Positions 8,978 to 17,542 of a stretch of 64,000 nucleotides of DNA are shown here, piece after piece. A model generated the notes under the pieces. It was given only the letters and a program-made list of their open reading frames with translations, was not told the origin of the DNA and searched no databases. Position 1 is the stretch's first letter, and the number at the start of each line of letters is the position of its first letter. The DNA comes from an uncultured Eisenbergiella sp. Lineage in GTDB: Bacteria > Bacillota > Clostridia > Lachnospirales > Lachnospiraceae. The stretch spans positions 1 through 64,000 of the forward strand of contig CAJUEL010000011.1 in the NCBI GenBank assembly GCA_910585455.1, in the 5' to 3' direction. A program made the position numbers and the translations under genes.

Positions 8978-9083
8978 GCTTTGCTCCCTTTGACGTTTTA
9001 GGATATTATAATGGGAGTGCAGGTGTGTTTGTAGTATGATAACAGAGTATTGAATCATGCATCAAATGGGAGGAGTGGCAATT

Positions 9084-9779
9084 GTGAAAATAAAAGCTGT
9101 AATTTTTGATATAGGGCAAACTCTTGTCTGCTATCCAGTGCCATTAAATTGGTCTATATTATATCGTCCTGCTTTTGAAAGCATAGCAGAAAAACACAAA
9201 TTGAATATAACGGAGAATGAGTATAAACATATTAGTGAAGTCCTTACAAAATACAACACAAGAATAAATCCAAGAGAAATTGAAGTTTCATCAAATACAA
9301 TTTTTAATGAGATATTAAATGGGACAAATATCTCGTCAGAGTATTTGGATGTAATAAAAAATGGCTTCTATTCTTTCTTTCGGAATGATGTTCAAATATA
9401 TGCGGACGCAGTAGAAACGTTGCGGGAAATAAAATCCAGAAATATACTTATTGGCACTTTATCTGATGTTGCGTATGGGATGGATAATTCGTATGCGCTT
9501 GAAGATATAAAGCCTCTGCTGAAATATATAGACATACCATTTACCTCAAATGATGTTGGATATCGTAAACCAAACAGGAAAGGCTTAGAAATTCTTTCCG
9601 GCAAAATGAATGTTCTCCCATCAGAGATGATTTTTGTGGGAGATGAAAAAAAGGATGTGGAATGTGCCATAAATGAGGGCGCGATATCGGTCCTTATAAA
9701 TCGGGATAACGAGGAAAAGAAATACGGACAAACTTATGTTATCAAGGAGCTCAAAGAATTGGTTACTATAGTCAAATGA
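9084..9779 (+). CDS. HAD-superfamily hydrolase-like protein
   Basis: A 231-residue HAD protein. Motif I is FDIGQTL near residue 8, where the second Asp of the usual DxDxT is Gly. Motif II lies in GTLSD, motif III in the YRKPNRKG region, and motif IV is FVGDEKKDVECA. A GTG start at 9084 is chosen because GGGAGGAG precedes it well; the frame runs upstream to ATG 9057. The gene is clearly AT-rich relative to most of the window, suggesting transfer. With the general acid/base Asp missing it may be slow or not a phosphatase. Substrate unknown. Confidence 0.8.
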   Translation: MKIKAVIFDIGQTLVCYPVPLNWSILYRPAFESIAEKHKLNITENEYKHISEVLTKYNTRINPREIEVSSNTIFNEILNGTNISSEYLDVIKNGFYSFFRNDVQIYADAVETLREIKSRNILIGTLSDVAYGMDNSYALEDIKPLLKYIDIPFTSNDVGYRKPNRKGLEILSGKMNVLPSEMIFVGDEKKDVECAINEGAISVLINRDNEEKKYGQTYVIKELKELVTIVK

Positions 9780-9854
9780 ATTCGGATTAGCTAAGAAGCA
9801 GAGGTAGTAACGATTGCGATGGGATTATTTGATGATGAGCTGTCAATTTGAAAT

Positions 9855-10148
9855 TCATTTATTCGCCTCCCGTGTCTGTCGTATTTCTTCGTTGATTTCA
9901 TCCAGGGTTAAATCCTGAATACCGTTCTTTTTTGCCTCAGCCCGCAGGGAAAGGAAAGCCTGCATACCGGAGGCTCTGGTTACTTCCGTAGAAGCCTGAA
10001 TCTCAAATGGGATTTTTCTTTCCCGAACGACAGCCCGTGCAAAAACATTGAATGCGGTGGTTGCGTTCATTCCGAAATCTGCACAAAGAGCATCGAATTG
10101 ACGCTTTAAGGTTTCATCCATGCGGATACTAAAGGTTGCCTGTGCCAT
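9855..10148 (-). CDS. RelB/DinJ-family antitoxin (orphan)
   Basis: A 97-residue protein beginning MAQATFSIRMDETLKRQFD, the ribbon-helix-helix of RelB/DinJ antitoxins. Its C-terminal half is charged and helical, as in toxin-neutralising tails. GGAGG precedes the ATG at 10148; an upstream in-frame ATG is less likely. RelB/DinJ proteins normally sit before a RelE/YafQ toxin and autorepress with it. Here the 75 nt behind the stop contain no toxin frame before the convergent HAD gene. It may act in trans on a toxin elsewhere, or be a relic. Confidence 0.85.
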   Translation of the reverse strand: MAQATFSIRMDETLKRQFDALCADFGMNATTAFNVFARAVVRERKIPFEIQASTEVTRASGMQAFLSLRAEAKKNGIQDLTLDEINEEIRQTREANK

Positions 10149-10228
10149 TGTCAATACCTCCTTTACCATCTATTATACTCAAATAAACAAAAAATGCAAT
10201 AAATTCGAACCTAAAAGAAGCTAATTTG

Positions 10229-10258
10229 TAACAGTTCAGACCTGTCTGAACTGTTACG
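10229..10258. repeat. Dispersed palindrome, copy 2 (perfect)
   Basis: GTAACAGTTCAGAC-CT-GTCTGAACTGTTAC is a perfect 14-bp inverted repeat with a 2-nt centre, the best copy of the family in this window. It lies between the divergent antitoxin and AraC genes and has no T-tract on either side, so it is not an ordinary terminator. Confidence 0.85.
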
Positions 10259-10442
10259 CTAATTTATGTAAAATCCGATAGAAGTTCAGTTTATTTGGAC
10301 CTGGTGCTGCTTGAAAAATATGAGGATATTTTACAAGACGCAGAAAAAAATAAGAGGTAAAATGATACCGTTCGAATCAGAGAACTGCATTTGCGGCAGT
10401 GTCTGTGAGAACGTGTATCTTTTGTCAGGAGGAAATTTCCAC

Positions 10443-11363
10443 ATGAAGAAAGAGGCGAGAACGGCGGTATACGATGACGGGCTGCGGTTGGAAGCCTATC
10501 GCTTTGCGGGAATCGTGCAGCCCTTTCCGGGGCATTTCCATGAACATTATGTCATAGGGCTTGTGGAGAAGGGGAGGCGCGCGCTTTTTTGCAGGGACAG
10601 GGAATATGTCCTGGAGGAAGGCAGCATCGTGCTTTTCAATCCGGGCGACAGCCATGCCTGTGTCCAGAGTGACGCAGGGACATTTGATTACCGGGGCGTC
10701 AATATTTCGAAGGAGGCCATGCTTGATTGGGCGGAGGAGGTCACGGGGAAACGCAGGCTGCCGGGATTTGGGGAAAATGTGATTGCAGATGAGGCGGCGG
10801 CCTGTCATCTGCGCCAGCTTCATGAACGGATCATGAAAGGGATGGAGGCGTCCGGGAAGGAGGAAGCCCTGCTGCTTTTGCTTTCGTATCTGATTCAGAA
10901 CTACGGGCAGCCCTTTGAAAGCCGTATTCCGGCGTGCAGGCAGGAGCTTGAAAGGGCGTGTGCATATATGCGGGAGCATTTTTCGGAGCGCATTTGTCTG
11001 GATCAGCTTTGCCGCTATGCAGGGCTTGGCAAGTCAACGCTGCTGCGCGCTTTTACAAAGGAAAAGGGCGTTACGCCTTATCGTTACCTGGAAACAATCC
11101 GGATCAATGAGGCAAAAAAGCTGTTGGCAAGGGGAATTTCTCCTGCGGATGCGGCAGCCAGGACAGGCTTTTTTGACCAGAGCCATTTTACGAATTACTT
11201 TAACCGGTTCATAGGGCTCGCGCCGGGGACTTATCGTGAAATTTTTCAGGAAAAGGACGGGGATGCAGGACGGAAGGAAAAAGTGTTGCTGTATGCGGAT
11301 CAGCGAGTCGCTTGTGCCGGTGGTGCGAAGGCGCAGGCTGCAGAAGGGCGGGTGATTTTTTAA
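10443..11363 (+). CDS. AraC-family transcriptional regulator
   Basis: A 306-residue regulator with an N-terminal cupin sensor (HFHEHYVIGLVEKGRRA, NPGDSHAC) and a C-terminal double helix-turn-helix (about 175-275: CLDQLCRYAGLGKSTLLRAF and the FFDQSHFTNYFNRFIGLAPG signature). ATG at 10443 follows AGGAGG; the longer frame from 10311 has no ribosome site. The stop overlaps the next start by one base (TAATG), so it is coupled to the EamA transporter and the DUF2000 gene. It probably controls this operon; the ligand is unknown. Confidence 0.9.
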   Translation: MKKEARTAVYDDGLRLEAYRFAGIVQPFPGHFHEHYVIGLVEKGRRALFCRDREYVLEEGSIVLFNPGDSHACVQSDAGTFDYRGVNISKEAMLDWAEEVTGKRRLPGFGENVIADEAAACHLRQLHERIMKGMEASGKEEALLLLLSYLIQNYGQPFESRIPACRQELERACAYMREHFSERICLDQLCRYAGLGKSTLLRAFTKEKGVTPYRYLETIRINEAKKLLARGISPADAAARTGFFDQSHFTNYFNRFIGLAPGTYREIFQEKDGDAGRKEKVLLYADQRVACAGGAKAQAAEGRVIF

Positions 11364-12268
11364 TGGAAAGGAGAAGGACAGCCGGGCATCTGGCGGCGCT
11401 GTTTACCATTCTCATATGGGGGACGACGTTCATATCCACCAAGGTCCTGCTTGTGGATTTTGAGCCGGCAGAAATTCTGTTTTTCCGGTTTGTCACAGGA
11501 TATGCGGCATTGCTTTTGGTTTGTCCGCATCAATTAAAAAATGTGAGCCGCAGGCAGGAGGCGACCTTTGCGCTGGCAGGGCTGTGCGGGATATGCCTGT
11601 ATTACCTGCTGGAGAATATCGCCCTTACTTATACGCTGGCATCGAATGTGGGCGTTATCATATCGGTCGCGCCGTTTTTTACGGCCATATTGTCCCAGCT
11701 GTTTATGAAATCAGAAGGGAAGCTGCGGGCGAGTTTTTTTGCCGGATTTGCGGTGGCGATGGCGGGCGTTGGGCTGATTGGCTTTCACGGCTCTGGATTG
11801 GCGTTAAAGCCGATGGGCGATCTGCTGGCAGTTCTGGCGGCTTTTGTATGGGCGTGTTATTCTATGCTGACTAGGAAGATCGGCAGCTTCGGTTATCCGG
11901 TCGTACCTGCTACGCGCAGGACATTTTTTTACGGCATTCTTTTCATGCTTCCTGCATGTGGCAAAGCCCTGTGCCGCAGCGCCGGACCGGAACGGTTTGC
12001 GGATATGACGAACCTGCTCAATATGCTGTATCTGGGGCTTGGGGCATCCGCACTTTGCTTTGTCACATGGAATCTGGCGGTCAAGACGCTTGGAGCAGTG
12101 AAAGCGAGCGTTTATATTTATGTGGTTCCCGTCATAACGGTGGCGGCGTCTGCGCTGGTTTTGAAGGAACCGGTGACATGGGCTTCGGCCCTGGGAACGG
12201 CTTTGGCGGTCGCAGGGCTTTTCCTTTCCGAATACGGCGGAAAAGGAAGCACAGCGGGAAAAGGATAA
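11363..12268 (+). CDS. EamA/DMT-family transporter
   Basis: A 301-residue inner-membrane carrier with about ten hydrophobic helices in two EamA repeats, starting near LAALFTILIWGTTFISTKVL and AVLAAFVWACYSML. The second half ends with LKEPVTWASALGTALAVAGL, the typical EamA C-terminal motif. Family members export amino acids or other small metabolites. It is translationally linked to the AraC regulator and followed after 16 nt by the DUF2000 gene. Substrate not predictable. Confidence 0.88.
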   Translation: MERRRTAGHLAALFTILIWGTTFISTKVLLVDFEPAEILFFRFVTGYAALLLVCPHQLKNVSRRQEATFALAGLCGICLYYLLENIALTYTLASNVGVIISVAPFFTAILSQLFMKSEGKLRASFFAGFAVAMAGVGLIGFHGSGLALKPMGDLLAVLAAFVWACYSMLTRKIGSFGYPVVPATRRTFFYGILFMLPACGKALCRSAGPERFADMTNLLNMLYLGLGASALCFVTWNLAVKTLGAVKASVYIYVVPVITVAASALVLKEPVTWASALGTALAVAGLFLSEYGGKGSTAGKG

Positions 12269-12284
12269 ACGGGAGGACTGGAAA

Positions 12285-12707
12285 ATGGACTTACAAAATG
12301 AAAAATGTGTCATGATAATTGACGGAAACCTGCCGCCCGGCATTCTGGCAAATACGGCGGCGATCATGGGAATCACGCTGGGAAAGCGGATGCCGGAGGT
12401 TGTGGGCGCGGATGTGTATGACGGGACCGGAAACGGGCATCTGGGAATCATCACATTTCCAGTGCCGGTTCTTAAAGGAAACGCGGAGGCGATCAGACGT
12501 ATCCGTGAGAGACTGTATGAGACGGAATTTTCGGATTTGACGGCGGTGGATTTCTCTGATCTGGCACAGGGGTGCAAAACCTATGATGAATTTGTAGAGA
12601 AAATGAAGGAAATTCCGGAAACGGAGCTGAACTATCTGGGAATTGCCATCTGCGGCGCGAAAAGAAAGGTCAACAAATTGACCGGGAGTATGGCGCTGCT
12701 GAGATAG
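12285..12707 (+). CDS. DUF2000-family protein
   Basis: A 140-residue soluble protein. The segment KCVMIIDGNLPPGILANTAA, with GxTLG and GITFPVPVLKG-like elements, matches DUF2000, a small family with a peptidyl-tRNA-hydrolase-2-like fold and no established function. GGGAGG precedes the ATG. It is the last gene of the AraC-EamA operon and is followed by a hairpin at 12724. DUF2000 proteins are often encoded next to EamA carriers and AraC regulators, to my knowledge, suggesting a shared metabolite. Confidence 0.75.
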   Translation: MDLQNEKCVMIIDGNLPPGILANTAAIMGITLGKRMPEVVGADVYDGTGNGHLGIITFPVPVLKGNAEAIRRIRERLYETEFSDLTAVDFSDLAQGCKTYDEFVEKMKEIPETELNYLGIAICGAKRKVNKLTGSMALLR

Positions 12708-12723
12708 CGCATAAAGAAGCCAA

Positions 12724-12757
12724 ACCGCCGCTATGGTTTAATTCCATATGCGGCGGT
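12724..12757 (+). terminator. Hairpin terminator after DUF2000 gene
   Basis: ACCGCCGC-TATGG pairs with CCATA-TGCGGCGGT across a TTTAATT loop, a strong stem close behind the stop. The T-rich tail is short. Bases 12758-12930 show no other feature than the next gene's ribosome site. Confidence 0.55.
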
Positions 12758-12930
12758 ACGTTTATGCTCCCTTCCGGGTTTTTCGTCACAATTCAGAAAG
12801 GGGCTGATTGTGGCGGTTTTTCTATTTGTGAAAGGTATTTGTGCAACCAACAGTTGCCGGATCAGAACGCACAGGTAGATTGTTTATGGAAAATATCTAA
12901 AGTATAATGAGTGTCTGGGAGGAAGCCAAA

Positions 12931-13605
12931 ATGGAATTTAAAGAAAAGCTGCAATTATTGCGAATGAATATGAAACTGTCACAGGAAGAACTTGCAGACA
13001 GGTTGGATATATCGAGGCAGTCTGTCACAAAATGGGAAAATGGACAGTCGTTTCCGGATATCCAGAACCTCATACAGCTCAGTGAGATTTTCAAAGTCTC
13101 CATTGACAGGCTTGTAAAGGGAAATGACATCTGCACGGAAAGCCCTTTTTGCGAGCAGGAATATCCCCTGCATGAGATCAGGACTTTTCTGGTCAGAGCG
13201 AAAAAAAATACATACACTACGGGAGAAAACAGGATCATGCCAACACAACCAGATTCCCATGATTTCCGTTATGAGGATGGGGGTTATTTATATGCGGACA
13301 CTTACTATGGCGGGCAGAAATTTGTGGGAGGTGAGCGTGTTTGGATAAAGGATCATGCGGTGTGGGCTCTGAATTATTATGGTCAGAGTTTGAAGGAAGC
13401 TTTTGACATTCGTTTTTTGAAGGAGGCACTTTCTCATGTGCCGGTTTCTATGCCTTTCAGGGGACCGGAATTATATCAGAAAGGCGATTATATGTATCAG
13501 TGCCAGGTGCAGGGCAATTTTGAATGCTTTTCAGGAGAGGAGCGGATATACTGCAGGCAGGAAAAGGTATATGTCTGTGTATTCCATGGGGGGATTATTT
13601 TATGA
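12931..13605 (+). CDS. XRE-family regulator with C-terminal DUF5680-like domain
   Basis: A 224-residue protein. The first 65 residues are a Cro/CI-type helix-turn-helix (KLSQEELADRLDISRQSVTK). The C-terminal region (about 95-224) contains RYEDGGYLYADTYYGGQKF and GGERVWIKDHAVWALNYYG, the pattern of DUF5680, a small domain commonly fused to such regulators. ATG at 12931 has GGGAGG upstream. It converges with the AraC gene at 13660. The target and ligand are unknown. Confidence 0.8.
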   Translation: MEFKEKLQLLRMNMKLSQEELADRLDISRQSVTKWENGQSFPDIQNLIQLSEIFKVSIDRLVKGNDICTESPFCEQEYPLHEIRTFLVRAKKNTYTTGENRIMPTQPDSHDFRYEDGGYLYADTYYGGQKFVGGERVWIKDHAVWALNYYGQSLKEAFDIRFLKEALSHVPVSMPFRGPELYQKGDYMYQCQVQGNFECFSGEERIYCRQEKVYVCVFHGGIIL

Positions 13606-13659
13606 GTGTGTTTGCATACATATTTGGCAGCCTCTTTGGAGCCGCCGGAACGCAGGATA

Positions 13660-14508
13660 TTATATCGCGCCGAAAAAGAAATTTTTCCTCGCCCGGTATT
13701 CGGTGGGAGTCATCCGGTAGTGCTGCCTGAAAAGGCGGTTGAACCAGGACAGATTTTCGAAGCCGCAGGTGACAGAAATTTCCAGCACGGAAAGCTGTGT
13801 GGTCTGAAGCAGAAGGGCAGCGTGGGCGAGGCGCAGTCCGTTTACATAGGCGCCCGGCGTCTGTCCGTAATATTTTTTGAAGGCCCGGTTTAAATATTCC
13901 TGGCTGCGTCCGGAAAGGGCGCGCATCTGCCGGATACCCAGTGTGAAATTCTCTTCCTTTTTCATCTCCTCGTGCAGGGCGGAAAGCCACCTGGGGGCGT
14001 AGAAGGGAGTTTCCGGCATACAGGCGGAAATGAGAATGCCGCCGCATACATGCCGCAGCAGGAATTCCTGTGTCGTTCGCGATGCCTGCGGCTGTCCTGC
14101 CCGGTCAGTTTCAGAACGGTATACGGCAAAGGCGTTTTCCTCCAGTGAGAAATACTGATGCAGTCCCGTTATATGTGCAAAGCCCGCACCCGAAAGAAGT
14201 CCTTCAAAGGTATCCCGGCGGACGGCGATGTTGCGCAGAACAGAGGGCTTTGCGGAATCATTTTTTAAAAGATGCGCGTCTGTGGGGGCGAGAACATGTC
14301 CCTGACGGCGGGAAAGCCTTGTGCTGCCTTTACGGCAGATTTCGGTGAATTCTCCCTGCAATATGATGAAAAATTCATAATAATCATGGCAGTGAGGCAA
14401 AATCGCGCCGCCCGGCTCCAAAAAGAGGTCAGACATGTAAAAGCTTTGCTGTGGATCTGATACATAATCGGACCAGGTAAACCGGTCAGGCTTTACAGGC
14501 ATGGACAT
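13660..14508 (-). CDS. AraC-family transcriptional regulator
   Basis: A 282-residue regulator: cupin-like N-terminus (LPHCHDYYEFFIILQGEF) and C-terminal AraC HTH (about 180-275: FTLGIRQMRALSGRSQEYLN and FENLSWFNRLFRQHYRMTPT). ATG at 14508 lies 13 nt behind AAGGAG; a second ATG two codons on is an alternative. The frame continues upstream without a ribosome site. It stands alone, between convergent XRE and divergent two-component genes, so it may regulate sugar genes elsewhere. Confidence 0.88.
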   Translation of the reverse strand: MSMPVKPDRFTWSDYVSDPQQSFYMSDLFLEPGGAILPHCHDYYEFFIILQGEFTEICRKGSTRLSRRQGHVLAPTDAHLLKNDSAKPSVLRNIAVRRDTFEGLLSGAGFAHITGLHQYFSLEENAFAVYRSETDRAGQPQASRTTQEFLLRHVCGGILISACMPETPFYAPRWLSALHEEMKKEENFTLGIRQMRALSGRSQEYLNRAFKKYYGQTPGAYVNGLRLAHAALLLQTTQLSVLEISVTCGFENLSWFNRLFRQHYRMTPTEYRARKNFFFGAI

Positions 14509-14730
14509 AGGGCAGCGCTTTCTCCTTCGACGGTATTTTCTGTGAGAATAGCATGTTTGGGAGGAGCTTGTCAAGACAGGATGGAAATGCATCTAAGAAA
14601 GCGCTTTGATAATTGAATAGACTTTACGCCTGAGTTGTAATATACTCATAGCACAGGCGGTTAAATGATGCTTTTGCCGAAGCTGCAAAGGAACTGCCGG
14701 CCAGACGAAAAAGGTGTGAGGTACTGCTAT

Positions 14731-15399
14731 ATGTCAAGTATTTTAATTGTTGAAGATGAAAAAGCCATGCAGGAGATCATTGCGGATTATATGCGAAAGG
14801 GGGGTCACACCTGCTTTACTGCTGACGATGGCATAGATGCCCTGGTTATGTTGAAGGACACCCCTGTGGATCTGATGATCCTGGATGTTATGATGCCCCA
14901 CCTGGACGGTTTTTCTGTCTGCAGGATGGCGAGGGAAATGAGCAATCTGCCCATTATTATGCTCACTGCTAAATGTGCAGAGGACGACAAGCTGAAAGGA
15001 TACGACTACGGCGCGGATGATTATATGACCAAGCCGTATAGCCCCAGAGTGCTGCTGGCCAAGGTAAACGCTCTTCTGCGCCGCACCTCACCTGCCTCCG
15101 CCGGCGCAATCAGCGTTGGGAAAATCCTGCTTCATCCAAATGCCCGAAAGGTCTATCTTGATGGGCAGGAAATTACATTGGCTCACAAAGAATATGAACT
15201 GCTTTCATTTTTCATGGCAAATCCCGGGCAGATTTTCAGCCGTGAGCAGCTTCTGAATCGTATTTGGGGCTATGACTTCGAGGGAACGACCCGAACCGTA
15301 GACACTCACATCAAAACCCTGCGTCAAAAGCTGGGGGAGGAGGGAAAGCATATCGTTACGTTGATACGCTCTGGCTACAAATTTGAGGTGACAGTATGA
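14731..15399 (+). CDS. OmpR-family response regulator
   Basis: A 222-residue regulator: receiver domain with Asp52 (ILDVMMPHLDG) and Lys in TKPYSPR, then a winged-helix effector domain (about 125-220: NRIWGYDFEGTTRTVDTHIK). The frame extends upstream to 14665 but MSSILIVEDE at 14731 is the natural N-terminus. It overlaps the kinase gene by 4 nt and is followed by an ABC exporter, the layout of antimicrobial-peptide-responsive systems. Confidence 0.92.
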   Translation: MSSILIVEDEKAMQEIIADYMRKGGHTCFTADDGIDALVMLKDTPVDLMILDVMMPHLDGFSVCRMAREMSNLPIIMLTAKCAEDDKLKGYDYGADDYMTKPYSPRVLLAKVNALLRRTSPASAGAISVGKILLHPNARKVYLDGQEITLAHKEYELLSFFMANPGQIFSREQLLNRIWGYDFEGTTRTVDTHIKTLRQKLGEEGKHIVTLIRSGYKFEVTV

Positions 15400-16466
15400 A
15401 AGAACTATTTTCCCTCCGCACTGTACGAAAAAAGATTTTAATGCTTTCCAAGCTGGCAGGAATTGTATTGATTTTTTCTTATGCTTTCTCTACTGGTCTG
15501 CCAGTCAATGAAGATGCCTCCTTTTTAATTTGGCTGGGATTAGTCCTTCTGTTGATTATTGGGATTGACTTATTCATGGGCCGCTTTATCACAAAGCCGA
15601 TTGCAAAGCTGAATGCCTCTGCGAAGCGAATGGCGAAATTGGATTTTTCGGCTCCCTGTGACTTTTCTTCAACTGATGAATTTGGGGAACTGTCCGCCAG
15701 CCTGAACACGATGGCTGAAAAGCTCCAACAGGCCCTTGCCCATTTGGAGGACGCAAATGCGCTTCTTGAAAAGGATGTGGAAAAGGAACGGCTACTGCTG
15801 GCAGAACGCAAGGAATTGGTGGACAGCTTATCCCATGAAATGAAAACTCCGCTGGGAATTATCCGAGCCTACGCTGAGGGCTTGCAGGAGGAAAGCGATG
15901 AGGCGACGAAGCGGAAATACGCGCAGGTGATCGTTTCCGAGGTGGGACGGATGAATGATCTGATTGTGACCCTGTTGGATTTGTCAGCACTGGAAAGTGG
16001 AGCTGCAAGTCTGAATGTCACCCGGTTTGACTTTGTGGAGCTGGTGGAAACAGTGGCCGGGAGGCTTTTAATTGATACCCCCGAAACAGATTTTGAGCTG
16101 CAATATGAACTGCCGGAACGAAAGGCTTTCGTATGGACGGACAAGCGGCGTATGGAGCAGGTTTTGGATAATCTGATTGTCAATGCCAGGAAAAATGTAT
16201 GGTCTGGCGGCGTTCTGCGGTTGGAGGTAACAGAGGGCAGCGGCGTATTGCATTTTTCCGTGTTCAATCAGGGCAGGCCCATTCCGGAAAGCGACTTGTC
16301 TGAAATCTGGAAAAAATTTTATCGGGACAGCGGCGCGGATTACAATGGCTCCGGGCTGGGACTGTCCATCGTGGCGCAAGTCCTGTCTATGCAGAATTTG
16401 CCCTATGGCGCAGAAAACCGGACGGATGGAGTACAATTTTGGTTTTCCATCCCTACCATAGAATAA
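15396..16466 (+). CDS. Sensor histidine kinase (HAMP-HisKA-HATPase)
   Basis: A 356-residue kinase with two close membrane helices (about 15-35 and 45-62) and almost no extracellular loop. HAMP (62-115), HisKA with SLSHEMKTPLG (His147) and a HATPase domain (NLIVNARKN, GSGLGLSIV) follow. A short-loop sensor of this kind usually detects signals in the membrane or through a partner transporter. It is coupled to its regulator and lies 84 nt before a membrane microprotein and an ABC transporter. Confidence 0.92.
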   Translation: MKELFSLRTVRKKILMLSKLAGIVLIFSYAFSTGLPVNEDASFLIWLGLVLLLIIGIDLFMGRFITKPIAKLNASAKRMAKLDFSAPCDFSSTDEFGELSASLNTMAEKLQQALAHLEDANALLEKDVEKERLLLAERKELVDSLSHEMKTPLGIIRAYAEGLQEESDEATKRKYAQVIVSEVGRMNDLIVTLLDLSALESGAASLNVTRFDFVELVETVAGRLLIDTPETDFELQYELPERKAFVWTDKRRMEQVLDNLIVNARKNVWSGGVLRLEVTEGSGVLHFSVFNQGRPIPESDLSEIWKKFYRDSGADYNGSGLGLSIVAQVLSMQNLPYGAENRTDGVQFWFSIPTIE

Positions 16467-16550
16467 TTTCACACGGACTTCACAGCAGCCTCACTTCAAT
16501 TTCACGCCGCATTTATAAACTCTCCTTATCAAAAATAAGGAGGGTTTTTT

Positions 16551-16697
16551 ATGTTCTTAGGATTGCAATGGTATTGGTGGCTGGTAATTGCGGCGGTGTT
16601 GGTGATCTCCATTCCGTTCAAGATCAGGTTTATGAAATGGTGGAGCAAGCGCAGGCGGGGAAAAAATCAGCATGGAAAGTGGGGTGATGACGAGTGA
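16551..16697 (+). CDS. 48-residue Trp-rich membrane microprotein
   Basis: ATG at 16551 follows AAGGAGGG and reads MFLGLQWYWWLVIAAVLVIS, then a positively charged tail rich in Lys, Arg and Trp ending WGDDE. One transmembrane helix (about 7-22) and a cytoplasmic basic tail are evident. The stop overlaps the GTG start of the ABC ATPase (GTGA), so translation is coupled. No family is recognised. Position and coupling suggest a small subunit or regulator of the transporter or of the short-loop kinase. Confidence 0.75.
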   Translation: MFLGLQWYWWLVIAAVLVISIPFKIRFMKWWSKRRRGKNQHGKWGDDE

Positions 16698-17542
16698 TTG
16701 AGGTCAGGAACCTGACATTTTCATACAGCAGGGACAAGCAGGTTCTCCATGGCCTGAACTTTACTGTAGAGGACGGAGAGATTTTCGGGTTTCTGGGGCC
16801 AAATGGCTCCGGGAAGTCCACAACACAAAAGATACTCACTGGGATTTTAAAAGGTCACGGCGGCAAAGTTTCCTTGTTCGGGCAGGATATTTCCGCCGCC
16901 CGTGGGCAGGCATTCTTTCAGAAAATCGGCGTTCTGTTTGAATTTCCTTACCTGTACGCTAATTTGAGCGCTGTGGACAATCTGAATTATTTTGCCTCAT
17001 TCTACCCAAAAGAGCAGCGGCGGGATATAGGGGAACTGTTGGAAATGCTGGAATTTAAGCAGGACTTTTTGAAAAAGCCAGTATCCTCTTACTCCAAGGG
17101 GATGCGCCAGCGGGTGAGCATGGCGCGGGCGCTTTTGAGCAATCCCCGGTTGCTGTTTCTGGACGAACCTACCAGCGGACTTGACCCCACTGGCGCGGTA
17201 CTGTTCCGAAGGATCATCGAGCAGGAGCGCAAAAAAGGGACAACGGTTTTTGTCACGACCCATAACATGATGGACGCCGACCTGCTGTGCGACCGGGTTG
17301 CGTTTATTGTGGGCGGGAACCTGGTGGCCCTGGACACCCCCAAACGGCTAAAAGAGAAAAACAGCAATCACAGGGTGGTGATCGACTATCTGTATCGGCG
17401 ACAGAGAAAAACGGAAACCATAGAAGCCCAGGAGCTGGAGCGCGGCATCCCCTTTGCTCACGATGAAATCATTAGCATCCACTCCCAGGAACCGACGCTG
17501 GAGGATATGTTTATCCAGTACACAGGGAGGGGGCTGTCATGA
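16694..17542 (+). CDS. ABC transporter ATP-binding protein
   Basis: A 282-residue ATPase: Walker A GPNGSGKST (about 36-44), signature YSKGMRQRVSMARAL, Walker B LLFLDEPTSGLDP and switch His in TTHNMMD. The last about 70 residues form the accessory tail seen in drug/peptide exporters. GTG start within the stop of the microprotein gene; its own 3' end overlaps the first permease. It powers the export module 16551-19548, likely under the adjacent two-component system. Confidence 0.92.
   Translation: MIEVRNLTFSYSRDKQVLHGLNFTVEDGEIFGFLGPNGSGKSTTQKILTGILKGHGGKVSLFGQDISAARGQAFFQKIGVLFEFPYLYANLSAVDNLNYFASFYPKEQRRDIGELLEMLEFKQDFLKKPVSSYSKGMRQRVSMARALLSNPRLLFLDEPTSGLDPTGAVLFRRIIEQERKKGTTVFVTTHNMMDADLLCDRVAFIVGGNLVALDTPKRLKEKNSNHRVVIDYLYRRQRKTETIEAQELERGIPFAHDEIISIHSQEPTLEDMFIQYTGRGLS

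Noticed and set aside
9057..9083. ATG 9057 as HAD start
   Set aside because: The ribosome site GGGAGGAG lies behind it and fits the GTG at 9084.
10311..10442. N-terminal extension of the AraC regulator
   Set aside because: No ribosome site at 10311 and no cupin homology in the extension; AGGAGG sits before 10443.
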